Assembly: GCF_031998825.1 (NCBI RefSeq)
Contig: NZ_DAMACX010000023.1
Coordinates: 1-64,000, forward strand
Length of the DNA stretch: 64,000 nt
Origin: Pseudescherichia sp031998825
GTDB lineage: Bacteria; Pseudomonadota; Gammaproteobacteria; Enterobacterales; Enterobacteriaceae
Direction of reading: 5' to 3'
Positions within the stretch are counted from its first letter, which is position 1, and the number at the start of each line of letters is the position of its first letter. The position numbers and the translations under genes were made by a program. Of this stretch, positions 24,163 to 32,488 are shown one piece after another. The notes under the pieces were generated by a model. It searched no databases. It had not been told where the DNA came from and worked only from the letters and a program-made list of their open reading frames with translations.

Positions 24163-25401
24163 ATGCTCATGCGTCTCCTGTTGGCGCTGCTCCTGGCATG
24201 GAGCAGCGCCGCCTCCGCCCGCCTGCTGGATCAGGACTCCCCAGCGCGCTATATGCAGACCACCGAGGCCGCGGCCATCTGGGCGCAGATTGGCGATCGA
24301 GTGATCAACGTCGGCTATGTACAGGCGGGGCAGATTATTGCGGTGATGAGTGGGGAAGGGGACTACAGCGCCTTTCGCTTCGGCTTTGGCCGCGCTTTCA
24401 TCGACAAGGGCCATCTGGAGCCGGTGCGCGGGAAAAAACGGGTGCAGGATCGGCTGGGGGATCTCAACAAGCCGCTGAGCAACCAGAACCTGATAACCTG
24501 GAAAGCCACGCCGCTCTACAGCGGGCCTAACGTTCGCAGCGCCCCCTTCGGCATGCTGGCGGAGAACCTGCGCTACCCCATCGTTGGCAAGCTGCGGGAT
24601 GGGCTGAATCAGACCTGGTTTCAGATCCGCATTGGCGACCGGCTGGCCTACATCAGCAGCCTGGATGCGCAGGAGGATCACGGCATTCCGGTGCTGACGT
24701 ACCACCACATCCTGCGCGATGAGGAGAACACCCGTTTTCGTCACACCTCTACCACCACCTCGGTGCGGGCCTTCAGCAACCAGATGACCTGGCTGCGGGA
24801 CAGGGGCTATACCACCCTGACGATGTATCAGCTGGAGGGCTACCTGAAGAACCGGCTCAACCTTCCGGCCCGGGCGGTGGTGATTACCTTTGACGACGGG
24901 CTGAAGTCAATCAGCCGCTATGCGCATCCTATCCTCAAGCAGTACGGCTTCAAGGCGACGTCGTTCACCATCTCGTCGCGCATTAAGGCTTATCCGCAGC
25001 GCTGGGATCCGACATCGCTACAGTTTATGAGCATCTCTGAGCTTCGTGGCATTCAGGACGTGTTTGATATCCAGTCGCACACCCATTTTCTGCATCGGGT
25101 TGATGCCACCCATCATCCCATTCTGCTCAGCCGCAGCTACCACATTATTGAGTTCGATTTTGCTCACTCGCGCCGGGCGCTGTCGCAGTTTAATCCGCAC
25201 GTGGACTATCTCTCATACCCCTTCGGTGGCTATGACGCGAAAGCAATCGAGGCCGCGAGGGATGCTGGTTTTCATATGGCGGTAACGACGGTAAAGGGGA
25301 AGGTAAAGCCGGGGGATAATCCGTTCTTACTGAAACGTCTCTATATCTTAAGAACGGATTCGCTAGAGGAGATGGCACGGCTGGTCGGCAACCAGCCGTA
25401 G
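24163..25401 (+). CDS. yadE: Polysaccharide deacetylase family protein YadE
   Basis: 412 residues with a signal peptide (MLMRLLLALLLAWSSAASA), so periplasmic. An SH3-like region (about 110-165, LYSGPNVRSAPFGMLAENL) precedes a NodB deacetylase domain (about 180-390) with VVITFDDGLKS (metal-binding Asp pair), DIQSHTHFLHRV (metal histidines) and YPFGGYDAKA. Substrate unknown; the family removes N-acetyl groups from glycans. It follows yadGH directly, without the yadI gene of E. coli, suggesting one operon. ATG at 24169 is an alternative start. Confidence 0.92.
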   Translation: MLMRLLLALLLAWSSAASARLLDQDSPARYMQTTEAAAIWAQIGDRVINVGYVQAGQIIAVMSGEGDYSAFRFGFGRAFIDKGHLEPVRGKKRVQDRLGDLNKPLSNQNLITWKATPLYSGPNVRSAPFGMLAENLRYPIVGKLRDGLNQTWFQIRIGDRLAYISSLDAQEDHGIPVLTYHHILRDEENTRFRHTSTTTSVRAFSNQMTWLRDRGYTTLTMYQLEGYLKNRLNLPARAVVITFDDGLKSISRYAHPILKQYGFKATSFTISSRIKAYPQRWDPTSLQFMSISELRGIQDVFDIQSHTHFLHRVDATHHPILLSRSYHIIEFDFAHSRRALSQFNPHVDYLSYPFGGYDAKAIEAARDAGFHMAVTTVKGKVKPGDNPFLLKRLYILRTDSLEEMARLVGNQP

Positions 25402-25439
25402 TTATCAGGCACAGTTATCAGGCACAGTTATCAGGCAAC
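25401..25439. repeat. Three tandem 13-base repeats between yadE and panD
   Basis: GTTATCAGGCACA occurs at 25401-25413 and 25414-25426, with a third copy ending AC instead of CA at 25427-25439. The array starts at the last base of the yadE stop and runs through the panD stop into its last codons. Confidence 0.95.
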
Positions 25440-25811
25440 CTGCACCGGCACCGCTTTTGCTTTGCGGGACATCTCATTATCACCGTCAAAATAGGCGACC
25501 TTCGGCTGCCAGCTGCGGGCCTGCTCGTCCGGCATCGTCACGTAGGTGGCGATGATCAGGATGTCGCCGACATCGGCGCAGTGGGCCGCCGCGCCGTTGA
25601 CCGAGATGATTTTCGAGCCGCGCTCGCCGGCAATCGCATAGGTGGAGAAGCGCTTGCCGTTGGTCACGTTGTAAATATCGATGGCTTCGTATTCCAGAAT
25701 ACCAGCGGCCTCAAGGAAATCCTGGTCAATAGCGCAGGAGCCTTCATAGTGCAGGTCTGCCTGCGTGACTTTGACGCGGTGGAGCTTACCTTGCAGCATA
25801 GTGCGGATCAT
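25431..25811 (-). CDS. panD: Aspartate 1-decarboxylase proenzyme
   Basis: Makes beta-alanine for pantothenate. The 126-residue proenzyme processes itself at Gly24-Ser25 (HYEGSCAID) to create the pyruvoyl cofactor. The catalytic K9 (LQGKLHRVKV), R54 (NGKRFSTYA) and Y58 are present. It is downstream of panC on the same strand, without the extra gene (rpnC/yadD) found between them in E. coli. The gene ends inside the 13-base tandem repeat. Confidence 0.97.
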   Translation of the reverse strand: MIRTMLQGKLHRVKVTQADLHYEGSCAIDQDFLEAAGILEYEAIDIYNVTNGKRFSTYAIAGERGSKIISVNGAAAHCADVGDILIIATYVTMPDEQARSWQPKVAYFDGDNEMSRKAKAVPVQVA

Positions 25812-25875
25812 AACGTCTACCTTTGTGCTTGTGTTGGCCCGGCCGCCTGCGCCGCCGGGAGTAATTGTCGTCGCA

Positions 25876-26742
25876 TCAACCCGCTGGCGGCGGGGTTAAC
25901 TCTACCGTCACGTTGTCGATAAGGCGCGCCTGGCCAAGCCATGCCGCCATCAGGATCACTGCCCGTTGGCTGGCATCGGTAAGCTCTTGCAGCGTGTCGG
26001 CATCGCGAATCTGGATCTCATCGGTGCGAAAACCGGCTTCATCCAGGGCCTGTCCGGCCTCGGCAATCATCTCTTCCAGCTGGCGATTTCCCGCCCGCAG
26101 CTTCGCCGCCAGGGCGTTCATCTCTCTGCTCAGGGCCGGGGCGATTTTACGCTGCTCTGCCGTGAGGTAGCCGTTGCGCGAGCTGAGGGCCAGACCGTCT
26201 TTGGCGCGCACCGTTGGCACACCAACGATGTCGATGTCGTAGCCCATGTCGGCCACCATCTTGCGGATCACCGCCAGCTGCTGGAAGTCTTTTTCACCAA
26301 AGCAGGCGACGTCCGGCTGGACGAGGTTAAACAGCTTGCTGACGATGGTCGCTACACCGCGGAAATGACCCGGACGGCTGGCACCCTCCAGCATGGTAGA
26401 GAGGCCTGGGACGTCAACAAAGGTCTGCTCGCCGGTGCCCTGGGGATAGACCTGGTCAGCGGCAGGGGCAAAGACAAAATCTACCTTGCGCTTGTTCAGC
26501 TTCTCGCAATCTTCCTGCAGGGTGCGCGGGTAGCGCTGCAGATCGTCAGGGCGGTCAAACTGCATTGGATTAACAAAGATGCTCACCACCACCACATCGG
26601 CATGGGTTTTCGCTTCGTCAACCAGCTGCATATGGCCATCGTGCAGGTTGCCCATGGTCGGCACCAGCGCAATGCGCTGGCCCTCACGACGCAGCCGACG
26701 GATATGCTGGCGCAGCAGCGGCAGGGTTTCAATAATCAACAC
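25876..26742 (-). CDS. panC: Pantothenate synthetase
   Basis: Joins pantoate and beta-alanine using ATP. 288 residues, slightly longer than E. coli (283). The N-terminal PTMGNLHDGHMQLV carries the HIGH-type nucleotide motif; CFGEKDFQQLAVI and LALSSRNGYL (KMSKS equivalent) follow. The extra residues lie at the C-terminus. It lies 11 bases after panB, so panB-panC are cotranscribed, with panD probably in the same message. Confidence 0.96.
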   Translation of the reverse strand: MLIIETLPLLRQHIRRLRREGQRIALVPTMGNLHDGHMQLVDEAKTHADVVVVSIFVNPMQFDRPDDLQRYPRTLQEDCEKLNKRKVDFVFAPAADQVYPQGTGEQTFVDVPGLSTMLEGASRPGHFRGVATIVSKLFNLVQPDVACFGEKDFQQLAVIRKMVADMGYDIDIVGVPTVRAKDGLALSSRNGYLTAEQRKIAPALSREMNALAAKLRAGNRQLEEMIAEAGQALDEAGFRTDEIQIRDADTLQELTDASQRAVILMAAWLGQARLIDNVTVELTPPPAG

Positions 26743-26753
26743 GCGTAGGCTCC

Positions 26754-27545
26754 TTAGTGAAAACTGTGCTCTTCGCCGGGGTAGGTCCCCGCTTCGACTT
26801 CGCTCACGTACTGGCGCACAGCGGCGCGCATGTCGCCCGTGTCGGCCAGGAAATTCTTCGCAAATTTAGGAATATGGCCGCCGGTGATGCCAAACGCATC
26901 GTGCATCACCAGGATCTGGCCGTCGGTGACGTTACCCGCGCCGATGCCAATCACCGGAATGGTCAGCGCTTCGGTAATGCGCTTCGCCAGCGCAACCGGC
27001 ACGCACTCCAGCACCAGCAGCTGTGCGCCAGCCGCCTCTAATGCCAGAGCATCATCAAACAGCGTCTGGGCCGCGTCGCCGCGCCCCTGCACCTTATAGC
27101 CGCCAAAGACGTTGACCGACTGCGGGGTTAGCCCCAGGTGGCCGCACACCGGCACGGCGCGCTCGGTCAGCATGTTAACCGTTTCGGCCAGCCAGCGGCC
27201 GCCCTCGATTTTAACCATGTTGGCCCCGGCACGCATCACCGTGGCGGCGTTAGCAAAAGCCTGGTCAGGGGTGGCGTAGGCCATAAACGGCAGGTCGGCG
27301 AGCAGCAGACAGTTCGGCGCGCCGCGGCGCACGCTCTGGGTGTGGTAGGCGATATCCGCGACCGTCACCGGCAGGGTGGAGTCATGGCCCTGGACCGTCA
27401 TCCCTAACGAATCGCCGACCAGCATGACGTTAATGCCCTCTTCGGCAAACAGCTTAGCGAAGCTGTAGTCATAGGCGGTAATGGTGGCGAAGCGTTTCTT
27501 TTCCTGCTTGCACTTTTGCAGCCAGGAGAGGGTGGTTGGTTTCAT
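26754..27545 (-). CDS. panB: 3-methyl-2-oxobutanoate hydroxymethyltransferase
   Basis: First committed step of pantothenate synthesis, adding a hydroxymethyl group from methylenetetrahydrofolate to ketoisovalerate. 263 residues. Motifs include ITAYDYSFAKLFAEEG, LVGDSLGMTVQGHDSTLPV (metal Asp), GGYKVQGR and LLVLECVP with the catalytic Glu. The start at 27545 (MKPTTLSWLQKCKQEKKRF) is chosen over an upstream in-frame ATG, matching E. coli. folK is only 94 bases upstream; the yad fimbrial cluster that separates them in E. coli is missing. Confidence 0.96.
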   Translation of the reverse strand: MKPTTLSWLQKCKQEKKRFATITAYDYSFAKLFAEEGINVMLVGDSLGMTVQGHDSTLPVTVADIAYHTQSVRRGAPNCLLLADLPFMAYATPDQAFANAATVMRAGANMVKIEGGRWLAETVNMLTERAVPVCGHLGLTPQSVNVFGGYKVQGRGDAAQTLFDDALALEAAGAQLLVLECVPVALAKRITEALTIPVIGIGAGNVTDGQILVMHDAFGITGGHIPKFAKNFLADTGDMRAAVRQYVSEVEAGTYPGEEHSFH

Positions 27546-27639
27546 AGCGTTTCCTGATGGAGCCTTCAACTTTCCGGCATTTTATCAGTAACGTCAGGGG
27601 GGACAATGATTTTCGGCAGGTTTGAGGGGCGGAGTGGTA

Positions 27640-28119
27640 TTACCAGCCCGCCGGTTTCGCTGCGCCAAGGTGCTCAAGCACGCTGGCGAGCGTTTCGCCG
27701 TCAGGGAAGCGCAGCGCGGGCGCGATCTCAAACAGCGGCCAGAGCATAAAGCCGCGGTTTTTCATATCGTAGTGGGGCACGGTGAGGCGCGGCGTGGCAA
27801 TCGTCTCATCGCCAAACAGCATGATGTCGAGATCCAGCGTGCGCGGCCCCCAGCGCTCTGCTTTGCGCACCCGGCCCTGGTCCAGCTCGATACGCTGGGT
27901 GTGATCCAGCAGGGCTTCAGGCGCCAGCGAGGTCTCCAGCGCCACGGCGGCGTTGAGATAGTCGGGCTGATCCTGCGGGCCCAGCGGCGGCGTGCGGTAG
28001 AAGCTGGAGACGGCGACAATCCGGCTGTCCGGGAGGGTACCCAGCGCCGCGATTGCCGCATTAACCTGGGTCAGGGGCGACGCCAGGTTGCTGCCAAGGG
28101 CGATATAGACCCGCGTCAT
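27640..28119 (-). CDS. folK: 6-hydroxymethyl-7,8-dihydropterin pyrophosphokinase
   Basis: Folate pathway kinase transferring pyrophosphate from ATP to the pterin. 159 residues with YIALGSNLASP, SSFYRTPPLGPQDQPDYLNA and RWGPRTLDLDIMLFG (Mg-binding Asp pair). Its start overlaps the pcnB stop by 4 bases, so it is translated from the pcnB message. Confidence 0.97.
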   Translation of the reverse strand: MTRVYIALGSNLASPLTQVNAAIAALGTLPDSRIVAVSSFYRTPPLGPQDQPDYLNAAVALETSLAPEALLDHTQRIELDQGRVRKAERWGPRTLDLDIMLFGDETIATPRLTVPHYDMKNRGFMLWPLFEIAPALRFPDGETLASVLEHLGAAKPAGW

Positions 28120-29513
28120 GCACTGCCTTCGCGGCGCGGGGTACGCTTACGCGGGCGGCGATGGCGACGGCGGGTATCCGGCTCATCATCCAGCACGTCA
28201 AGCATGCCCTTCTGCGCAGGCGGCGCGGCCACCTGGAACTCGCCCCACCACTGCACCAGTTTTTGCAGCTCGTGGTTGCCCTCGACCTCGGCCCGCAGGG
28301 CGAGCAGATCGTAGGCAGCGCGGAACTTCGGATGCTCCATCAGCTTCCAGGCACGTTTACCCTGGCGGCGAGACATGCGCAGCTGCAGCTGCCAGATATC
28401 GCGCACGAGGGTGGTGATCCGTTTCGGGATCGCCAGCGTACGGCAGGCTTCGTCCAGCACGTCGTTCATCGCCAGCGCGAAGGCGTCGTGATAGGTCAGG
28501 CCGCTCTCCTGGGCAATCTTCTGCGCGGTCTCCAGCTGCGGATACCAGAGCATGGCGGCAAACAGGAACGCCGGGTTGACGCGCATATCGTTCTGAATGC
28601 GGGTGTCCGTGTTCTTCAGCACCAGGTTGATGATCCGCTCCATCGACGAATCACCCTTTTCGGTGAAGTAGCGCGTGATGGTCGGGAACAGCGGCTGGAA
28701 CAGGCTGTACTCGCGCAGCAGCTGATAGGTGTCCAGACCGTTACCGGCCTGCAGCAGCTTCAGCGACTCCTCAAACAGGCGTGCCGGCGGCACGTCGTTG
28801 ATCAGCGTCGCGAGACGGGCGATGGGCTCGGCGGTCTCCGGGCTGATACGCATATGCAGCTTGGCAGCAAAGCGCACCGCGCGCAGCATCCGCACCGGAT
28901 CTTCCCGATAGCGGGTCTCCGGGTTGCCGATCAGGCGGATAACACCCTCTTCAAGATCCTGCATCCCACCAACGTAGTCGCGCACCGAAAAGTCGGCGAC
29001 GCTGTAGTAGAGGCTGTTGATGGTGAAGTCGCGGCGCTGGGCGTCGTCTTCAATCGAACCGAAGATGTTGTCACGCAGCAGCATGCCGTTCTGGCCGCGC
29101 TGGGAGGTGGTGCGGTCGGCGGGCTGATCCTCATGGTGACCACGGAAGGTGGCAACCTCGATGATCTCCGGACCAAACATCACGTGAGCGAGACGGAAAC
29201 GGCGGCCTACCAGGCGGCAGTTGCGGAACAGCTTGCGCACCTGGTCCGGCGTGGCGTTGGTCGTCACGTCGAAATCTTTCGGTTTTTTGCCTAACAGCAG
29301 ATCGCGGACGCCGCCGCCTACAAGGTAGGCTTCGTAGCCCGCTTTGTTCAGACGGTACAGCACCTTGAGGGCATTTTCACTGATATCTTTGCGGGAAATA
29401 GTGTGCTGCTCGCGCGGAATTACCGTCATACGCGGCTCGGCAATGACCTCCTCGGCCATGCTTTCCTCGCGGCTTAACACCTTGCGGCAAAAATTAGCGA
29501 CTCGGGTAAAAAT
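28116..29513 (-). CDS. pcnB: Poly(A) polymerase I (AUU start)
   Basis: Adds poly(A) tails to RNA 3' ends and speeds decay; also sets ColE1 plasmid copy number. The nucleotidyltransferase core has LVGGGVRDLLLGKKPKDFDVTT (catalytic DxD), RNCRLVGRRFRLAHV, and RRDFTINSLYY. The C-terminus is very basic (RRRHRRPRKRTPRREGSA). No ATG or GTG gives the full family N-terminus, but the frame reads IFTRVANFCRKVLSREES from an ATT at 29513, just as in E. coli pcnB, which is known to start at AUU. GAGGTG lies 4 bases upstream of the ATT. This gives 465 residues, the E. coli length. The rare start probably limits synthesis. Confidence 0.95.
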   Translation of the reverse strand: MFTRVANFCRKVLSREESMAEEVIAEPRMTVIPREQHTISRKDISENALKVLYRLNKAGYEAYLVGGGVRDLLLGKKPKDFDVTTNATPDQVRKLFRNCRLVGRRFRLAHVMFGPEIIEVATFRGHHEDQPADRTTSQRGQNGMLLRDNIFGSIEDDAQRRDFTINSLYYSVADFSVRDYVGGMQDLEEGVIRLIGNPETRYREDPVRMLRAVRFAAKLHMRISPETAEPIARLATLINDVPPARLFEESLKLLQAGNGLDTYQLLREYSLFQPLFPTITRYFTEKGDSSMERIINLVLKNTDTRIQNDMRVNPAFLFAAMLWYPQLETAQKIAQESGLTYHDAFALAMNDVLDEACRTLAIPKRITTLVRDIWQLQLRMSRRQGKRAWKLMEHPKFRAAYDLLALRAEVEGNHELQKLVQWWGEFQVAAPPAQKGMLDVLDDEPDTRRRHRRPRKRTPRREGSA

Positions 29514-29568
29514 AGTGCACCTCGGTTGTGTCAGTCTTTACGACAAAAAAATTGCGGCTAATCATAGC

Positions 29569-30465
29569 TCAGAGTGGGGCATTTAGGAATGCCGGATTGA
29601 TCTGCGCTGTCTCAGGGACTCGGGACAGATCCCACTTCTCTACCGCATGCTGTAGCAGGGCCGCGGTGGGCAAATCCTGCCAGTTACTTGTTACATCCTG
29701 ATTTAAAAATTGTAAAGCGCGGATCAGCACCGGCCGCGGATCGCCCTCCGGCAATGGCGGGGCGTGGTTCTGCTTGGAAAGCTTGTTACCGTCGCTGTTC
29801 AGGGCCAGCGGCAGATGAATATAGCCAGGCGGCTGCCAGCCAAGCTGCTGGTAGAGCGAAATCTGCCGCACCGTAGGGGCGATAAGATCCGCGCCGCGTA
29901 CGATCTCCGTGATACCCTGAAAATGATCGTCCACCACCACGGCCAGGTTATAGGCAAACAGGCCATCCCGACGGTGGATAATAAAATCCTCTCGCGCCAG
30001 CGCCTCGTCGGCGTAGAGGTCGCCCCGTAGCCTGTCGTGAAAATGCAGCACCGGCTGGTGCTGCCACAGACGCAGCGCGGCGTTATCCGGACCGTTATGG
30101 CGCAGGCGACAGTGGCCGTCATACACCCCGCCAATGCTCTGAATACGCGCCCGCGTGCAGGTGCAGTAGTAGCTCAGCCCGCGCTGGCGCAAATCAGCCA
30201 GCGCCTCGCGGTAGGCCGCATGGCGCTGAGACTGCCAGAGCACCTCGCCGTCCCAGTGCAGGCCGTAGTGGTCGAGCTGGCGCAGAATAGTGTCGGCTGC
30301 GCCAGGGACTTCCCGAGGCGGATCGATATCTTCAATGCGTACCCGCCACGTCCCGCGTTGGGCGCGGGCCTGGAGATAGCTGCCAAGGGCGGCTATCAGC
30401 GAACCAAAATGGAGTTCACCGGAAGGCGATGGCGCAAAGCGCCCAATATAGTGTGATTCTGGCAT
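29569..30465 (-). CDS. gluQ: Glutamyl-Q tRNA(Asp) synthetase
   Basis: Truncated GluRS paralogue that attaches glutamate to queuosine in tRNA(Asp). 298 residues: catalytic core only, no anticodon-binding domain. It has the HIGH-like APSPSGELHFGSL, a zinc-site region YYCTCTRARI...HCRLR (about residues 98-121), and KLSKQNHA in place of KMSKS. Located 68 bases after dksA on the same strand, as in E. coli, where the two are cotranscribed. Confidence 0.97.
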   Translation of the reverse strand: MPESHYIGRFAPSPSGELHFGSLIAALGSYLQARAQRGTWRVRIEDIDPPREVPGAADTILRQLDHYGLHWDGEVLWQSQRHAAYREALADLRQRGLSYYCTCTRARIQSIGGVYDGHCRLRHNGPDNAALRLWQHQPVLHFHDRLRGDLYADEALAREDFIIHRRDGLFAYNLAVVVDDHFQGITEIVRGADLIAPTVRQISLYQQLGWQPPGYIHLPLALNSDGNKLSKQNHAPPLPEGDPRPVLIRALQFLNQDVTSNWQDLPTAALLQHAVEKWDLSRVPETAQINPAFLNAPL

Positions 30466-30533
30466 GTCGACAGGCGAGAGATAACAGGGCGGGAGAGACT
30501 CCCGCCACAGGGAACGGTGCGAAAACGCCGGGC

Positions 30534-30989
30534 TTAGCCCGCCATCTGTTTTTCGCGGATTTCAGCCAGTGTTTTGCAGTCAATGCACAGGTCGGCTGTC
30601 GGACGTGCTTCCAGACGACGAATGCCAATTTCAACACCGCAGGATTCGCAGAAGCCAAAGTCTTCGTCTTCTACTTTCTTCAGCGTCTTCTCGATCTTTT
30701 TAATCAGTTTACGCTCGCGGTCACGGTTACGCAGTTCGAGGCTGAACTCCTCTTCCTGGGCGGCTCTGTCAACCGGATCCGGGAAGTTAGCAGCTTCATC
30801 CTGCATATGTGTGACGGTGCGATCGACTTCATCCCTGAGTTGATTACGCCACGCTTCAAGAATACGCTTGAAGTGCGCCAGCTGGGCTTCGTTCATATAC
30901 TCTTCGCCCGGCTTCTCCTGATAAGGCTCCACGCCAGCAATGGCGAGAATACTCAGGGACGATGTTTTACGGTTTTGCCCTTCTTGCAT
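30534..30989 (-). CDS. dksA: RNA polymerase-binding transcription factor DksA
   Basis: Enters the RNA polymerase secondary channel and, with ppGpp, reprograms transcription in the stringent response. 151 residues: a coiled coil with the essential acidic tip DEVDRT (about 71-76), then a four-cysteine zinc finger (CESCGVEIG...CIDCKTLAE). The ATG at 30989 (MQEGQNRKTSSLS) matches E. coli; it has GGAGAAGC upstream. Confidence 0.98.
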   Translation of the reverse strand: MQEGQNRKTSSLSILAIAGVEPYQEKPGEEYMNEAQLAHFKRILEAWRNQLRDEVDRTVTHMQDEAANFPDPVDRAAQEEEFSLELRNRDRERKLIKKIEKTLKKVEDEDFGFCESCGVEIGIRRLEARPTADLCIDCKTLAEIREKQMAG

Positions 30990-31165
30990 GTTGCTTCTCC
31001 TTAACACGCACTATCGATCCCCGTGTTCGGGGGAAAAATCAGGCCGCTATAAATAGCAGATGCTTTTCCGGATAGCAATTATCTAAACGTAACACTTGAC
31101 AACCCTGTGAGGAAAAGCGTATTTGCGCACGTAGACCAGAATGCTATCTGGCTGGTCGCCGATCC

Positions 31166-31870
31166 TTAGCTTTCATAAGGTAAGGGCGATCTAAGACTCA
31201 TCTCTTCGGCAGAAAGTTCCGCTTTGTAAACCAGAATTTCTACCCCCTGCCGCTGCGCTTCTTCTAAAAGCTGTGCGTATTTTGCATCTATATGGCGCGC
31301 CGGTGAAAAACGTTCAATGGCTGAGTGCAGCACGGTAAACAGCATCACCGCGCGATCCCCACTGGCCGCCACGCTCATTAACTCCCGCAGATGTTTCTGC
31401 CCGCGAAGAGTCACTGTATCGGGAAAAAAGCCGTATCCCTTGTCGGCAAGCGTGACCGATTTCACTTCAATATAGCAGTTGCGGCGTCCCTCCGCCTGCA
31501 ACATAAGGTCTATTCTGCTATTTTCAGCGCCGTATTTTACTTCACTTTTCAGCACGCTATAGCCGTGTAACTCAGGGATGACGCCGGAGAGAATCGCCTC
31601 TTTAGCCAGGGTGTTGGCCCGCAATGTATTGACGCAGATAAACGTGCCATTTTGCGTCTGGGTGATCTCCCAGGTGTGCGGATACTTACGCTTCGCGCTC
31701 TCCGAGGTGGAGTACCAGACGGTGTCGCCGGGGGTAGCGCAGCCGGTCATCGCCCCGGTATTGGGGCAGTGCAGCGTCAGGGCCGTGCCGTCCGGGGTAA
31801 TGACATCTGCCAGAAAACGCTTGTAACGCTGCACCAGGGTGGCGGGCTGTAATGGGGGGGAGAACTGCAT
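31166..31870 (-). CDS. sfsA: SfsA, sugar fermentation stimulation protein
   Basis: 234 residues with an N-terminal OB-like part (LVQRYKRFLADVI) and a nuclease-like core (GAENSRIDLML, NCYIEVKSVTLAD) resembling the PD-(D/E)xK fold. The E. coli gene was named for effects on maltose metabolism and is described as DNA-binding; the real role is unclear. It lies 9 bases after thpR and is cotranscribed with it. Confidence 0.94.
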   Translation of the reverse strand: MQFSPPLQPATLVQRYKRFLADVITPDGTALTLHCPNTGAMTGCATPGDTVWYSTSESAKRKYPHTWEITQTQNGTFICVNTLRANTLAKEAILSGVIPELHGYSVLKSEVKYGAENSRIDLMLQAEGRRNCYIEVKSVTLADKGYGFFPDTVTLRGQKHLRELMSVAASGDRAVMLFTVLHSAIERFSPARHIDAKYAQLLEEAQRQGVEILVYKAELSAEEMSLRSPLPYES

Positions 31871-31879
31871 CAGAACCTC

Positions 31880-32410
31880 TTATTCAGCGAGTCGCCAGCT
31901 CTCCAGCGGCGTGTAACGCGTGCGCCCTCGGGAAAACTGCGACTCATACAGCACAAATTCGTTAACGGGAAAGGACCAGCTAAAGCCCGGCGGCGGAATA
32001 GCCACCGCGTGGCTGGCGTTGCGCAGCAGCGTGACGTGGGGATGAAACGGCTGCGGACTTTGGTAGCAACCGCTGCGGGCGGCCTGAGCGCGCAGCAGGT
32101 TGGCCAGCTGCAACAGGCCCCGCGGCGGCTGGCGGGTGCCCAGCCAGACGACCCGCGAGCGTAGCCACTGCCCGGCGTCGTCGAGGGTCAGGGTAAAGCC
32201 GGGCTGGCGGATGCGTCCGGCTAGCTGGCTCAGGGCGCGCTGCTTCTCCTCGCCGACATCGCCGAGAAACGCCAGCGTCACGTGAAGATTCGCCGCCTCG
32301 ATGGGACGTCCGGCCTCCGGGGCAAAGTGGGCCGCCCGCCAGTGGATAATCTGCTGCTGGATCTCGCCGGGCAGCGCAACGGCGAAGAACAGCCTTTTTG
32401 GCTCAGACAT
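31880..32410 (-). CDS. thpR: RNA 2',3'-cyclic phosphodiesterase (LigT/ThpR)
   Basis: 2H phosphoesterase family enzyme of 176 residues. Both HxT motifs are present: LHVTLAF (first) and PHVTLLR (second). In E. coli it opens 2',3'-cyclic phosphates and joins tRNA half-molecules in vitro; the physiological role is unknown. The start at 32410 (MSEPKRLFFAVALP) is chosen to match E. coli; the longer frame would overlap hrpB on the opposite strand. Divergent from hrpB. Confidence 0.95.
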   Translation of the reverse strand: MSEPKRLFFAVALPGEIQQQIIHWRAAHFAPEAGRPIEAANLHVTLAFLGDVGEEKQRALSQLAGRIRQPGFTLTLDDAGQWLRSRVVWLGTRQPPRGLLQLANLLRAQAARSGCYQSPQPFHPHVTLLRNASHAVAIPPPGFSWSFPVNEFVLYESQFSRGRTRYTPLESWRLAE

Positions 32411-32488
32411 AAGCGATACTCGGTAATGATTTACGGCGATGCTACAATGCTCGCCGTTGAAATGAAAGTTAACCCCCTGGAGCCATGC

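Noticed and set aside
28161..29294. 377-codon plus-strand frame over pcnB
   Set aside because: Antisense to pcnB; the translation has no motif and mirrors the codon bias of the real gene.
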